Made by a program: the position numbers and the translations under genes
The notes under the pieces: generated by a model
What the model saw: the letters and a program-made list of their open reading frames with translations, nothing else
What the model was told of the DNA's origin: nothing
Database searches by the model: none
Source of the DNA: JADKBO01 sp037968395
GTDB taxonomy: Bacteria; Bacteroidota; Bacteroidia; Chitinophagales; Saprospiraceae
NCBI GenBank assembly: GCA_037968395.1
Contig: JBBKVK010000213.1
Coordinates: 1 to 13,037 of the forward strand
Length of the DNA: 13,037 nucleotides
Reading direction: 5' to 3'
Shown: positions 5,012-13,037 of the stretch, in pieces
Numbering within the stretch: position 1 is the stretch's first letter
Layout of the letters: each line of letters starts with the position of its first letter

Positions 5012-8000
5012 TTACTCTATTTTAATAAATTTAAGAATACTTGATTCTTTGTCAGATTTAAATTTCAAAAAGTACAACCCAGAATGCAGATTAGAGACAT
5101 CAAGCTCTATTTGATTTGAATGTTCTAACACCATTTTCGTCATTTCTAATCTACCTCTTTGATCAATTACTTCTATCGTAGCTCCCTTTTCTAATGAAAC
5201 TGGCCACTCTAATAAGAGTTTATTTAAGACAGGGTTTGGTTTACTAGTTATGATATTAGGTGGGTTACCAAATTCTATTTGTTTAACCACTTTCACCTTA
5301 CACTCTTCAAACCCAGTGTTTCTAATTACAGTCATACATAATTCATAAACTTGGTCATTCATAAACGTATGATTTATAGAAGCATTACCATAAGTTGTAT
5401 AACTTTCACCAGTATTCAATGTCCAAATAACTTTATCACAATTTTCACTAAGTAACCCGAGCGGTGAAAAAGTGCCTGTCGTACCACTAAATGTACACAA
5501 GATGCCTTTATTTACCTCTTTCACAAATGCTTTATTACATACGCATTTAATTGGAGTAGTAATATCACATTCAGGCAGATTGATAATAGTTTTAAAATCG
5601 CAACAAATGCCTCCATCAGCAGCATGATAAACAACTTGAGCACAAATATCCTGACCAGCAACTGCTGGAAGGCCCATAGGTATTTTTACAGGTCCATAAC
5701 TACCCAAAGGGTGTAATGAACCAAAATTGATAGGAATGTTGTAACCTGTTAAATTAGCGTCTGTCCAAGACACATAGGCATTTTGAACAATTACGTTTGT
5801 ATTGTTATAGAATGTAGCTAATATGATCCATGTTCCATTATCACAAACGATTTCATATTCCATCTGACCACAGTCACTGCATAATAAAGAAACAGTATCT
5901 CTGCATGGAGAAACAGTCCCTTGCATCCACTTTATTTCTAAATCAGTAATAGGCAAAGAAGCTTCATCAATGCATATAGTTGGTAGTATGGAATGACCAA
6001 GAGGAATCGTATTATTGGATCCATTGTTATAGTCTAAGTTAATATTGCTACCAGTGTATAGCGTTGTGTTCCAGCCTGAACCTGGAGCATTGTTCAAAGT
6101 AATTGTATTACCTGCAGATAAAACACATAGATTTATTCCTGTATAAGTATCTCCATCATAATAATTGTCCAAAATGATATCATAACAACAGGTATCATCG
6201 TCTACACTTACATTAGTAATACTATAAACATATGCACTATCACAAGGTGAACATCCCGGAATAAATGAGCAATACGAAGTGTCTAAGTTACAGCACAAAG
6301 CTCCTGGCATAGTAGCAGGATCATCCTCATGTGACACGATATTATAACAAAGGTTTTCATTAGAATAAGTTCCTGATGGAAACGTAAAAACTAGTGTGGT
6401 ACATTGGCCAGGTAAGAGTAAAGGTGATAATATTATATTGGATGGCAATAATCCTGGTGAAGGTGAATAAGTATTAATATTTAGGTATCCAACTGCAAAA
6501 GAAGCATTGGATGGATTACAAACAGTCATCTCATAAACCATTAATTCGTTATCACAATGTATTGAATCTTCTAACAGGTATAAACAATCTCCATGAGGTT
6601 CACATTCAAATGATAGAGTATCCTTACAAATGACATTATTAAGACTATCATACCAGTTAAAATAAACGATGACTGGGGTTGATGTAATATTAGTAAAACA
6701 AGTTGTGATAAAGTTAGCATAAGTATTTGGGCTTATTTGCGAACCTAAAGTGCTATTAGCTATAGTTACAGAACTGGAAGTACTGCCTACAACCTGAAAA
6801 CCTGGATCTAAACTACCTGCTGTAATATCAATATCTCCATTTGGGCTAAATATTTTTACTGCAAAAACAGAATCAATGTTATTCGTAAATGAAATATCCC
6901 AACAACAATCCTCTTCAGGCACTTGAATTGCACTCACAACAATATCTCCTGCTTTACAACAAATCATAGTTTCTAAAATAAGGGAATCTGTAGTAGCATC
7001 ACAACCCCACTGGTTAGTCCCTGTAAATGTATAAGTGCCATTCATTGTGACTACAAAAGTCTGCATCGTTTCTCCAGGAATGGGGATACCATTAAGGTTC
7101 CATTGATAGGAAGATAATCCAGGTGGGGCGCAAAGTGTATCTGGTTTGCAAATTTTGTAACAACCTGATGGCACGTAACATAAGTCTGGCACACCATGCA
7201 CAATTTTACTTGCTTTACTTTTACAACCTGTTAAGGTATCTGTAGCTATAACTGAATAAGTTCCTGCCTGGCTAACAATAATTCCTGTTGCATTTGATCC
7301 CGTATTCCAATGATAATTGACACCACTTAATATCGGTGATACTTGCAATAAATTTAGATCACCAGCACACAAGGTATCTGCAGATAGAATCGAAAGCAAG
7401 GGAGCGGTTTCTAAAGTGATAATCCAAGCTGCAGAAGTATCCGTACATCCTTTAGGATCTATAACCACAAAGTAGACTGGACTAGTGTAAGTTGCTTGGC
7501 AAATTTGAAGAATATTGTTTACTGCACCCGGTATCGGATTGAGTCCGGCATCCAACCACATATATGTATTTCCTAAACCTACTGATCCCGTGAGGTCAAT
7601 GCATCCGTTGTCACATATCACATGAGGGCCAGAGATATTAACCATAGGTTTTGGCCTAACAATAATTTCAACTGAATCTGGATAAGATTTACAACCATTA
7701 ACATCTGTTAATGTAACATAATATACTCCAGAAGCAGCAATTAATATAGATTGTGTAGTCTCACCAGTACTCCACATGTAATTCGAATATCCATTTGCAG
7801 CGGTAAGAGTAGCTGTATCTCCAAGGCAAATTTCATTAGTTGGTGACACAGTTATACTGCTTGGAGCAGGATTAGGAAATACAGTTATCATTTGTGTACC
7901 TGTATTAATACAACCATAAATGTCCGTAACTGTCAAGGTAACGGTGTATGACATTGCTACACTATATGAATGAAAAGGTGATACCGCTCCATTAGTATAT

Positions 8001-11000
8001 GTATCTCCAAAATCCCAATCATAAATTAAGTACCCAGAGTTTGTTGGATTAAATTGGCTTGAAATGTTTTGACATACAGCAGTAGGAAATAGTGTAAATG
8101 AAGAATCTGGCAACACAGGAACGTTAATCATTATACTAAAAGTTGAAGTACATCCATTAGAAGCAGTAGCAGTTAGAATCACAGTTTTACTACCAGCCAT
8201 TGTGTATGTGTGACAAGGATTTTGATTAGGATCTAGCGAAGAACCATCTCCGAAATCCCAAGACCATCCAGTAATGGACTGTCCTGACAATACCGTAGAT
8301 AAGTCATTAAAGCAAAAGGCTCTACAAACATTTGTGTAATTAAAATTAGCTACAATAGGTATACAAACTGAGGTGTTTGTTGTCACATAACAACTATCTG
8401 TTGGGCCTCCTCCTAGTTCTGGTACATATCCACTAGCGAAAATAATTTTATATCCCGCTTTCGAATAAACATGTACAGGATTATTTATTGGTCCTGTAAA
8501 AGTGTTGTTTAAAGGATCACCAAAGGACCAACTTGTAACATTTATATTATTGGTTGTAAATGTAACTTGATTACAAGCTGGAAAACTATTTGTAGCTGAA
8601 ATTGAATGTGTTTCTGGTGTACATCCTCCTGATCCTCCACCTGGACATATAGATTGAGTTACAACTATTGTGTTACTTGTTTTCAAACAACCTGTAGGAA
8701 TGTGAGTTACGACACAATGATATGCAAATGTACCTATAACGTTTGTATTAGTATGTGTTAAAGAACTGGTTGTCACAGTAGGTGAGCCATTACAAAACCA
8801 TTGATAAGAATAATTTAAATTTGTCATGGCGTAGAGCGTAACTGAATTTGTAGAAGGTATACACAAACCAGTTAAGTCAGGTGTTGAAATATCGGCAATA
8901 GGCTCGGTATTATTATACGCGGTAAAACTTTCTGACACACTACATCCATTGCTTAACGCTGTAACTGTGTATGTGCCAGGGGATGTAATTGCTGTCGTGG
9001 CTAAAGTACCTCCATTAGACCACATAATATTAGTAAGAGTCCCTGAAACAGTTAAAGATGCTGACATTCCTGGACATAAAACTCCAGTTTGAGATATGCT
9101 AATTGCATTTGGAGCTGTAATATTGATTGTTTTAATGACGGTTTGTGTAATTCCACACAATGTGACGTTACATGTTAAAGTAGCAATTCCTGTGATTTTG
9201 TTCCATTGTATATTCACAGCACTTCCAGAAGGGTTATTTAATGATCCAATTGCCGGTGGTGAGATACTCCAATTATAAGTCGCTGCAGGGTCTTGAATAG
9301 GAGCTATTGAATATATATTTGAACTATTTATACATGTATCTCCGCCTGAAATACTCAATGGTCCAATTATTACCTTTTTATTAGGAGAGAAAGAAATGGA
9401 TGATGAGGTACAATAAGGAGATAATAAAGAAGTCTGTGTGGCAGAAATGGTATATACTCCACTTGCATCCCATTTTACAGCTATTGGATTATCATTTGGG
9501 CTACCAATTAGCATCCCACCAGAGATGGTCCAATTTACATAAGAGTTGTTTAATGAGTTTGCTGTGTAGTATACTGTATCCCCTGGACAAATAGTCGCTG
9601 GTCCAGTAATACTTGTCAATGCAGGGGTTGAAACGACATTGAAGCTTCTATAAATAGTATCATTACAAAATGGATTTGGTGCATTTGGATATACCAATAA
9701 AGTATATAGTCCTGTGGCTGGCCACGTAATATTGATAGAATTTAATCCTACTATTGGTAATGGAGCTACAGCAGGATTTATCTTCCATGTAAACCCGGAA
9801 GGGGCAATCATATCGGATCCTACAAATGTTGTACTCCCTTTACAAACAGTAAATGGTGTTGGGTAAATACTATATTTAGGTTTAATATTTACTTTTAAGA
9901 AAGCAGTACCTTCACAATCATCCTCCTCATGTGCTGGAAGATTTGATAGAAATTTGCTTTTATAATTAACCGTAATTGTACCCATATCCATAGACGTATC
10001 ACCATTGCCCCATAGGATTGTAACCGTATTGGTAGTTGAATCAACAGAAACGATTACACCTCCAACTACATTCCAGTCGTACAAAGTACTAGTCCATTTT
10101 GGTAAGGTGTATGTATGAGCTGAATTGTCACAAACCACGGTAGGGCCAGCAACAACACTTACACTTGGTATGATAGGCACTTGGACTGATACTGGTTTTT
10201 CACACCATATATTTGGAACACATCCACTTAATTGTAAAGTTACCGTGCCATAAGGACCTGTAGGCCACACAACACAGATTGTATCATTATTTCCTCCCAC
10301 TATAGGGGAAAGTGGAAATCCATTAGCATCAGTGAGTGACCAAATGTAGTTGCATCCACCTGCATCGGTCCAATACTTAGATGTATCACCTTCACAAAGC
10401 GTAGAAATCCAATAAATATTTGGACCAGGTTTGGGATCCACTATAATTTCTGAGCTAAAAGTATCAGTGCAGCAACAAAGAGGATTGCCATTTACATCAT
10501 AATTGTCTTTCGTAGCAACTAAGGTTACCGTAAATGTCCCTGCTGTGTTATAAATATGAGCAGGTGGACTAAATCCAGAATAAAAAGTGCCATCTCCAAA
10601 ATCCCAAAAATAACTATTTCCTCCAATGCTCGTATTCGTAAACGAAATGGGTGAATTTAAACAAACACATGATTGGGCGGAGATAAATGAAGCTGTTGGA
10701 CCTTCAAGAATATCAACACAAAACTCTTGAGAAGTGGTATCGGTTCCATTTATAATTGTTACTTGGATTAGTCCTGAACCTTGGGAACCCCAATTTATGC
10801 TAATTGCCCCAGGGCCTGTAACTGTGTAAGTTCCACCTAATATTGCCCAAATATAACTATTTCCAGGTGTATGATTGAGGTAGTATGAAGCACCAGAGTT
10901 TTCACAAGCATTTACACAACTGGCTTGCCCTCCATTCCCTCCTGTTGGATCATCAGAACCCAGATCAGAAAGATCCACTAGGCTACAATCAGGTTTTGGA

Positions 11001-11314
11001 CATTTAATTTCGATGTGGGCTTCGGTATTAAATCCGAGGTCTTTTACAGTATAAGTAATAATTACATCCTCTCCACAACAAATATTATTATTGCTAATGA
11101 TGACTTGCCCATCTGGTCGAATTGTAATGCAAGAGTTAGGATTTCCAACGACTTCTACAATACAATTAGGGTTCATATTGCAAAAAGGATCGTTATCTAA
11201 CACATTGTAGATGGTAGAGTCTCCCATTGTAATGCAAAAGTCATCAGGAAGTAATTCTTGTGCTGATAGATTTACGAATAAGAAACAGAATAGGATTTTG
11301 AAAATGTATTTCAT
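5012..11314 (-). CDS. Giant T9SS-secreted PKD/Ig-repeat, cysteine-rich surface protein
   Basis: This 2100-residue exported protein is probably an adhesin or outer-surface structural protein. It begins with a signal peptide (MKYIFKILFCFLFVNLSAQ, cleavage near residue 18). Residues 20-105 are a cadherin/Ig-like module (NVLDNDP). A PKD-like module lies at ~130-200 and a PKD domain at ~205-290 (WDFGDG). About five PKD-like/Ig modules fill ~295-730. Ig-like modules with WSNGG continue to ~880, followed by a GGGSGG linker near 893. Three PKD-type domains lie around 930, 1021 (WDFGDG) and 1101 (WDFGD). More Ig-like modules (WSTGETTQS near 1181, WNTG near 1338) run to ~1440. Cys-rich modules alternate A-B-A-B at 1450-1916. 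A last PKD-like module and a T9SS sorting domain (2023-2100; KPNPVLNKLLLEWP, LHSGLYFLKF) end the protein. No enzyme domain is visible. ATG 11314 is chosen over a start 84 bases upstream because it places the signal peptide at the N-terminus and avoids overlap with the preceding gene, whose stop is 16 bases away. Confidence 0.95.
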   Translation of the reverse strand: MKYIFKILFCFLFVNLSAQELLPDDFCITMGDSTIYNVLDNDPFCNMNPNCIVEVVGNPNSCITIRPDGQVIISNNNICCGEDVIITYTVKDLGFNTEAHIEIKCPKPDCSLVDLSDLGSDDPTGGNGGQASCVNACENSGASYYLNHTPGNSYIWAILGGTYTVTGPGAISINWGSQGSGLIQVTIINGTDTTSQEFCVDILEGPTASFISAQSCVCLNSPISFTNTSIGGNSYFWDFGDGTFYSGFSPPAHIYNTAGTFTVTLVATKDNYDVNGNPLCCCTDTFSSEIIVDPKPGPNIYWISTLCEGDTSKYWTDAGGCNYIWSLTDANGFPLSPIVGGNNDTICVVWPTGPYGTVTLQLSGCVPNIWCEKPVSVQVPIIPSVSVVAGPTVVCDNSAHTYTLPKWTSTLYDWNVVGGVIVSVDSTTNTVTILWGNGDTSMDMGTITVNYKSKFLSNLPAHEEDDCEGTAFLKVNIKPKYSIYPTPFTVCKGSTTFVGSDMIAPSGFTWKINPAVAPLPIVGLNSINITWPATGLYTLLVYPNAPNPFCNDTIYRSFNVVSTPALTSITGPATICPGDTVYYTANSLNNSYVNWTISGGMLIGSPNDNPIAVKWDASGVYTISATQTSLLSPYCTSSSISFSPNKKVIIGPLSISGGDTCINSSNIYSIAPIQDPAATYNWSISPPAIGSLNNPSGSAVNIQWNKITGIATLTCNVTLCGITQTVIKTINITAPNAISISQTGVLCPGMSASLTVSGTLTNIMWSNGGTLATTAITSPGTYTVTALSNGCSVSESFTAYNNTEPIADISTPDLTGLCIPSTNSVTLYAMTNLNYSYQWFCNGSPTVTTSSLTHTNTNVIGTFAYHCVVTHIPTGCLKTSNTIVVTQSICPGGGSGGCTPETHSISATNSFPACNQVTFTTNNINVTSWSFGDPLNNTFTGPINNPVHVYSKAGYKIIFASGYVPELGGGPTDSCYVTTNTSVCIPIVANFNYTNVCRAFCFNDLSTVLSGQSITGWSWDFGDGSSLDPNQNPCHTYTMAGSKTVILTATASNGCTSTFSIMINVPVLPDSSFTLFPTAVCQNISSQFNPTNSGYLIYDWDFGDTYTNGAVSPFHSYSVAMSYTVTLTVTDIYGCINTGTQMITVFPNPAPSSITVSPTNEICLGDTATLTAANGYSNYMWSTGETTQSILIAASGVYYVTLTDVNGCKSYPDSVEIIVRPKPMVNISGPHVICDNGCIDLTGSVGLGNTYMWLDAGLNPIPGAVNNILQICQATYTSPVYFVVIDPKGCTDTSAAWIITLETAPLLSILSADTLCAGDLNLLQVSPILSGVNYHWNTGSNATGIIVSQAGTYSVIATDTLTGCKSKASKIVHGVPDLCYVPSGCYKICKPDTLCAPPGLSSYQWNLNGIPIPGETMQTFVVTMNGTYTFTGTNQWGCDATTDSLILETMICCKAGDIVVSAIQVPEEDCCWDISFTNNIDSVFAVKIFSPNGDIDITAGSLDPGFQVVGSTSSSVTIANSTLGSQISPNTYANFITTCFTNITSTPVIVYFNWYDSLNNVICKDTLSFECEPHGDCLYLLEDSIHCDNELMVYEMTVCNPSNASFAVGYLNINTYSPSPGLLPSNIILSPLLLPGQCTTLVFTFPSGTYSNENLCYNIVSHEDDPATMPGALCCNLDTSYCSFIPGCSPCDSAYVYSITNVSVDDDTCCYDIILDNYYDGDTYTGINLCVLSAGNTITLNNAPGSGWNTTLYTGSNINLDYNNGSNNTIPLGHSILPTICIDEASLPITDLEIKWMQGTVSPCRDTVSLLCSDCGQMEYEIVCDNGTWIILATFYNNTNVIVQNAYVSWTDANLTGYNIPINFGSLHPLGSYGPVKIPMGLPAVAGQDICAQVVYHAADGGICCDFKTIINLPECDITTPIKCVCNKAFVKEVNKGILCTFSGTTGTFSPLGLLSENCDKVIWTLNTGESYTTYGNASINHTFMNDQVYELCMTVIRNTGFEECKVKVVKQIEFGNPPNIITSKPNPVLNKLLLEWPVSLEKGATIEVIDQRGRLEMTKMVLEHSNQIELDVSNLHSGLYFLKFKSDKESSILKFIKIE

Positions 11315-11330
11315 GATTATTTGGTTTTGT

Positions 11331-12629
11331 TTAGTTAGATACGTTTGCATTTGGGTTGTTGTTTGTTCCAATATTTGCAGACGTAATAATTGGGGCAATA
11401 AGATTTCCAGCTAGGTTGTAATAATTTAATATAACATTCGACATTGCATTATTTTTAATTATAAGGCAATTTGTAGACTCAATCTCAAAGCCGTGGGTAT
11501 CGTTAAAATTACTCGTATTTCCATCAATCGTATTGTGAGAAAAATCTGTATAAAATCCAGACAATGTTGAACCGAAGGCATTATTGTTTTTTATCTGACA
11601 ATAGCTCCCTTTGATTTCAAATCCATAAGATGAATTGTTTTGAGCATTATTATTGTCTGCTTCGCAATTACCCAAAAGAAAAAAACCACTGTTTATGTTT
11701 TCATTGCTGCTCGAGGAGCTTATATGACTGCCTTGACCAACAGCTACACCATGATTTCCGTTAGAAGAAGAATTAGAATTATATAATTTTGAAAAATTAC
11801 CAGCTTTAATACCTGTAAAAGTATTTCCATTAGAATTACAATTTTGGATGATTCCATTATTATCCACTTCTATGCCTTCTGCACCATTAGATGTAGTAAT
11901 ACAATGATCTAACAAAGAAAATGATCCACAATCAATACCATCGAATGTATTCGAATGAGAAACTATGTTACTAACGATAGCTCCATTACCTACAAGAATG
12001 CCATCTCTCCCATTGTTATTAATATAAAGTGAGCTAAATGAGCAATTTGAGCTCATTGTGCCTTTGATGCCTTCCTTACCCCAATTTGATATTGTACCAT
12101 TGAAAACATTAATCATTTCATAAGCACCAGTAATATCAATACCCGCCAAGGTATTGCCTGGAAGGCCATTTAATGTAAACCCATTTAAATTGATAGTTAT
12201 ATTGGATGTATTAACTGTAATGTTTGCAACATCTGAATTTAAATTGGTTTTGAAGTAATAATAACCTGGTACAGAAATATTGAATGGCAAGCTATCAATA
12301 CATATTCCAACATTATCTTGAGATAATTTAGTCCAAGAGGGATTCGCATTGTTTCCTGAATTATAATAAAAGCCCGGATTTTGGTCATTTTGATAAATAA
12401 ATAAACTGTGAGCAGGATTGTTTATCAAATTCCTTTCACTTTGAGACATTCTAGGAAAAAGAACACCCTTTGTATTGTTTTCAATATCTAAGATAGATGA
12501 AGGATCTGGAATTATTGGATTCTCACTAATTCCTACCTGTCCTACAATAGTCAAAGTATTAAGTTGAAACAGAATAATAAAACAAAATACTCGATAAAGA
12601 AATGCTATTTGAAATTTGTGATAAACCAT
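11331..12629 (-). CDS. Secreted right-handed parallel beta-helix repeat protein
   Basis: This 432-residue protein has a signal peptide (residues 1-30; hydrophobic core FCFIILFQLNTLTIVG, cleavage before Gln31). An N-terminal Bacteroidota-type module follows at 32-102 (DPSSILDIENNTKGVLFPRM ... WTKL). From about 135 to 420 there are irregular repeats of roughly 20-25 residues rich in Asn, Gly and Ser (NGRDGILVGNGAIVSN, SNGNHGVAVGQGSHISS), typical of NosD/pectate-lyase-like parallel beta-helices. Such folds bind or cut polysaccharides or act as surface fibres; no catalytic residues can be assigned. No T9SS sorting domain is visible at the C-terminus (it ends NPNANVSN), so the export route beyond Sec is unclear. 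It is the first gene of an operon with the giant PKD protein 16 bases downstream. ATG 12629 is the only start that keeps the signal peptide. Confidence 0.92.
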   Translation of the reverse strand: MVYHKFQIAFLYRVFCFIILFQLNTLTIVGQVGISENPIIPDPSSILDIENNTKGVLFPRMSQSERNLINNPAHSLFIYQNDQNPGFYYNSGNNANPSWTKLSQDNVGICIDSLPFNISVPGYYYFKTNLNSDVANITVNTSNITINLNGFTLNGLPGNTLAGIDITGAYEMINVFNGTISNWGKEGIKGTMSSNCSFSSLYINNNGRDGILVGNGAIVSNIVSHSNTFDGIDCGSFSLLDHCITTSNGAEGIEVDNNGIIQNCNSNGNTFTGIKAGNFSKLYNSNSSSNGNHGVAVGQGSHISSSSSNENINSGFFLLGNCEADNNNAQNNSSYGFEIKGSYCQIKNNNAFGSTLSGFYTDFSHNTIDGNTSNFNDTHGFEIESTNCLIIKNNAMSNVILNYYNLAGNLIAPIITSANIGTNNNPNANVSN

Positions 12630-12659
12630 GGTTTTTTAGACTTTGAGGTGAATAATCTA

Positions 12660-12667
12660 TATATTTG
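12660..12667 (+). promoter_or_regulatory. Candidate -7 element (TATATTTG) pointing toward the response regulator
   Basis: TATATTTG fits the TAnnTTTG consensus on the plus strand. It lies 191 bases before the response-regulator ATG, so it would give a long leader. The nearest TTG (12643-12645) is only 14 bases upstream, too close for a standard -33 element. A small palindrome, CTATG-TTA-CATAG, lies at 12684-12696 just downstream and could be a regulator site. I saw no TAnnTTTG match for the minus-strand operon in this gap. Confidence 0.25.
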
Positions 12668-12858
12668 TATTAGTACTTTTATTCTATGTTACATAGTAAT
12701 TATAATAAATATTTAAAGAAAAATTATAATTGATTGAAAATCGGTAGACCTCAGTTGATAAGTGTATTTACTATGTTTAAATCTGGGGCTGATTATTAAA
12801 ATTAAAATGATGTAATTCCAAATTTTTACATAAAATAATTTACAATTAACCAAGGTAA

Positions 12859-13037
12859 ATGAAGAGATATTTAGTAATAGATGATGAAGAAGATGCAAGA
12901 GGTATCATCAAACATTTAATGTCTAAATATTTTTCAGATTGGAAATTTTGTGGTGAAGCAAGCAATCAAGAAGATGCTCTTAATCTAATAAATAATAATG
13001 ATCCAGATTTAGTTTTTATGGATATAAAGATTCATAA
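12859..13037 (+). CDS. Response regulator, receiver domain (5' part only; possibly LytTR family)
   Basis: The first 59 residues of a two-component response regulator are visible before the window ends. MKRYLVIDDEEDAR has the acidic pocket (Asp8, Asp9), and DLVFMDIKI has the phospho-accepting Asp55. The early pattern (VIDDEEDARGIIKHL ... FCGEASNQEDALNLI) resembles the receiver domains of Bacteroidota LytTR-type regulators. The DNA-binding domain is outside the window, so the class is inferred. AAGG lies about 4 bases upstream of the ATG. It is transcribed divergently from the beta-helix/PKD operon with a 229-base gap, which makes it a candidate regulator of that operon. Confidence 0.9.
   Translation, partial: MKRYLVIDDEEDARGIIKHLMSKYFSDWKFCGEASNQEDALNLINNNDPDLVFMDIKIH

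Noticed and set aside
9096..9594. Plus-strand short frames inside the giant protein gene
   Set aside because: They are antisense to continuous PKD/Ig repeats and have no coding signature.
11315..11398. Upstream 28-residue extension of the giant protein starting at 11398
   Set aside because: It would bury the signal peptide and overlap the beta-helix gene. ATG 11314 gives a normal N-terminal signal peptide.
12713..12898. Minus-strand 61-residue frame over the divergent intergenic region
   Set aside because: It overlaps the response-regulator start, is rich in Ile/Leu from AT-rich DNA, and has no recognisable domain.

Overview
The window looks like chromosomal DNA from a Bacteroidota bacterium, most likely a free-living or environmental Saprospiria/Flavobacteriia-type organism. 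The evidence is low GC, almost no Shine-Dalgarno sequences, candidate promoter elements of the Bacteroidota TAnnTTTG type, two proteins ending in type IX secretion system (T9SS) C-terminal sorting domains, and a giant secreted PKD/Ig-repeat protein. I saw no tRNA, rRNA, CRISPR array, transposase or phage gene.

Left part (1-3303), housekeeping genes. A possible divergent gene is cut by the left edge. It is followed by an RluA-family RNA pseudouridine synthase with a long coiled-coil N-terminal extension (218-1903). A 348-base non-coding stretch with several short perfect inverted repeats comes next. Then there is a two-gene unit: a small conserved-looking hypothetical protein with a TTG start (2252-2542) overlaps by 4 bases a GTG-started PhnP/RNase Z-like metallo-beta-lactamase-fold hydrolase (2539-3303).

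Middle part (3458-4871), decayed secreted-protein genes. The first is a signal peptide plus the beginning of an SdrD-B-like domain interrupted by an in-frame TAA. The second is an N-terminal fragment of a secreted protein. The third is the C-terminal part of a T9SS cargo protein (DUF11-like domain, Ig-like domain, sorting domain), joined out of frame to the second. A 17-bp-stem bidirectional terminator (4949-5004) closes this region against the convergent operon.

Right part (5012-12629, minus strand), a two-gene operon for exported proteins. A 432-residue right-handed beta-helix protein is followed after 16 bases by a 2100-residue T9SS-secreted repeat protein. That protein contains PKD and Ig-like modules, then two alternating kinds of cysteine-rich module in an A-B-A-B order, then a sorting domain. 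Divergent from this operon, and cut by the right edge, is a response-regulator receiver domain (12859 onward), possibly LytTR type. It may control the operon, but that rests on position only.

I recognise no complete novel defence or mobile system. The most interesting items are the giant adhesin-like operon with its divergent regulator, the alternating Cys-rich modules, and the decayed surface-protein cluster.
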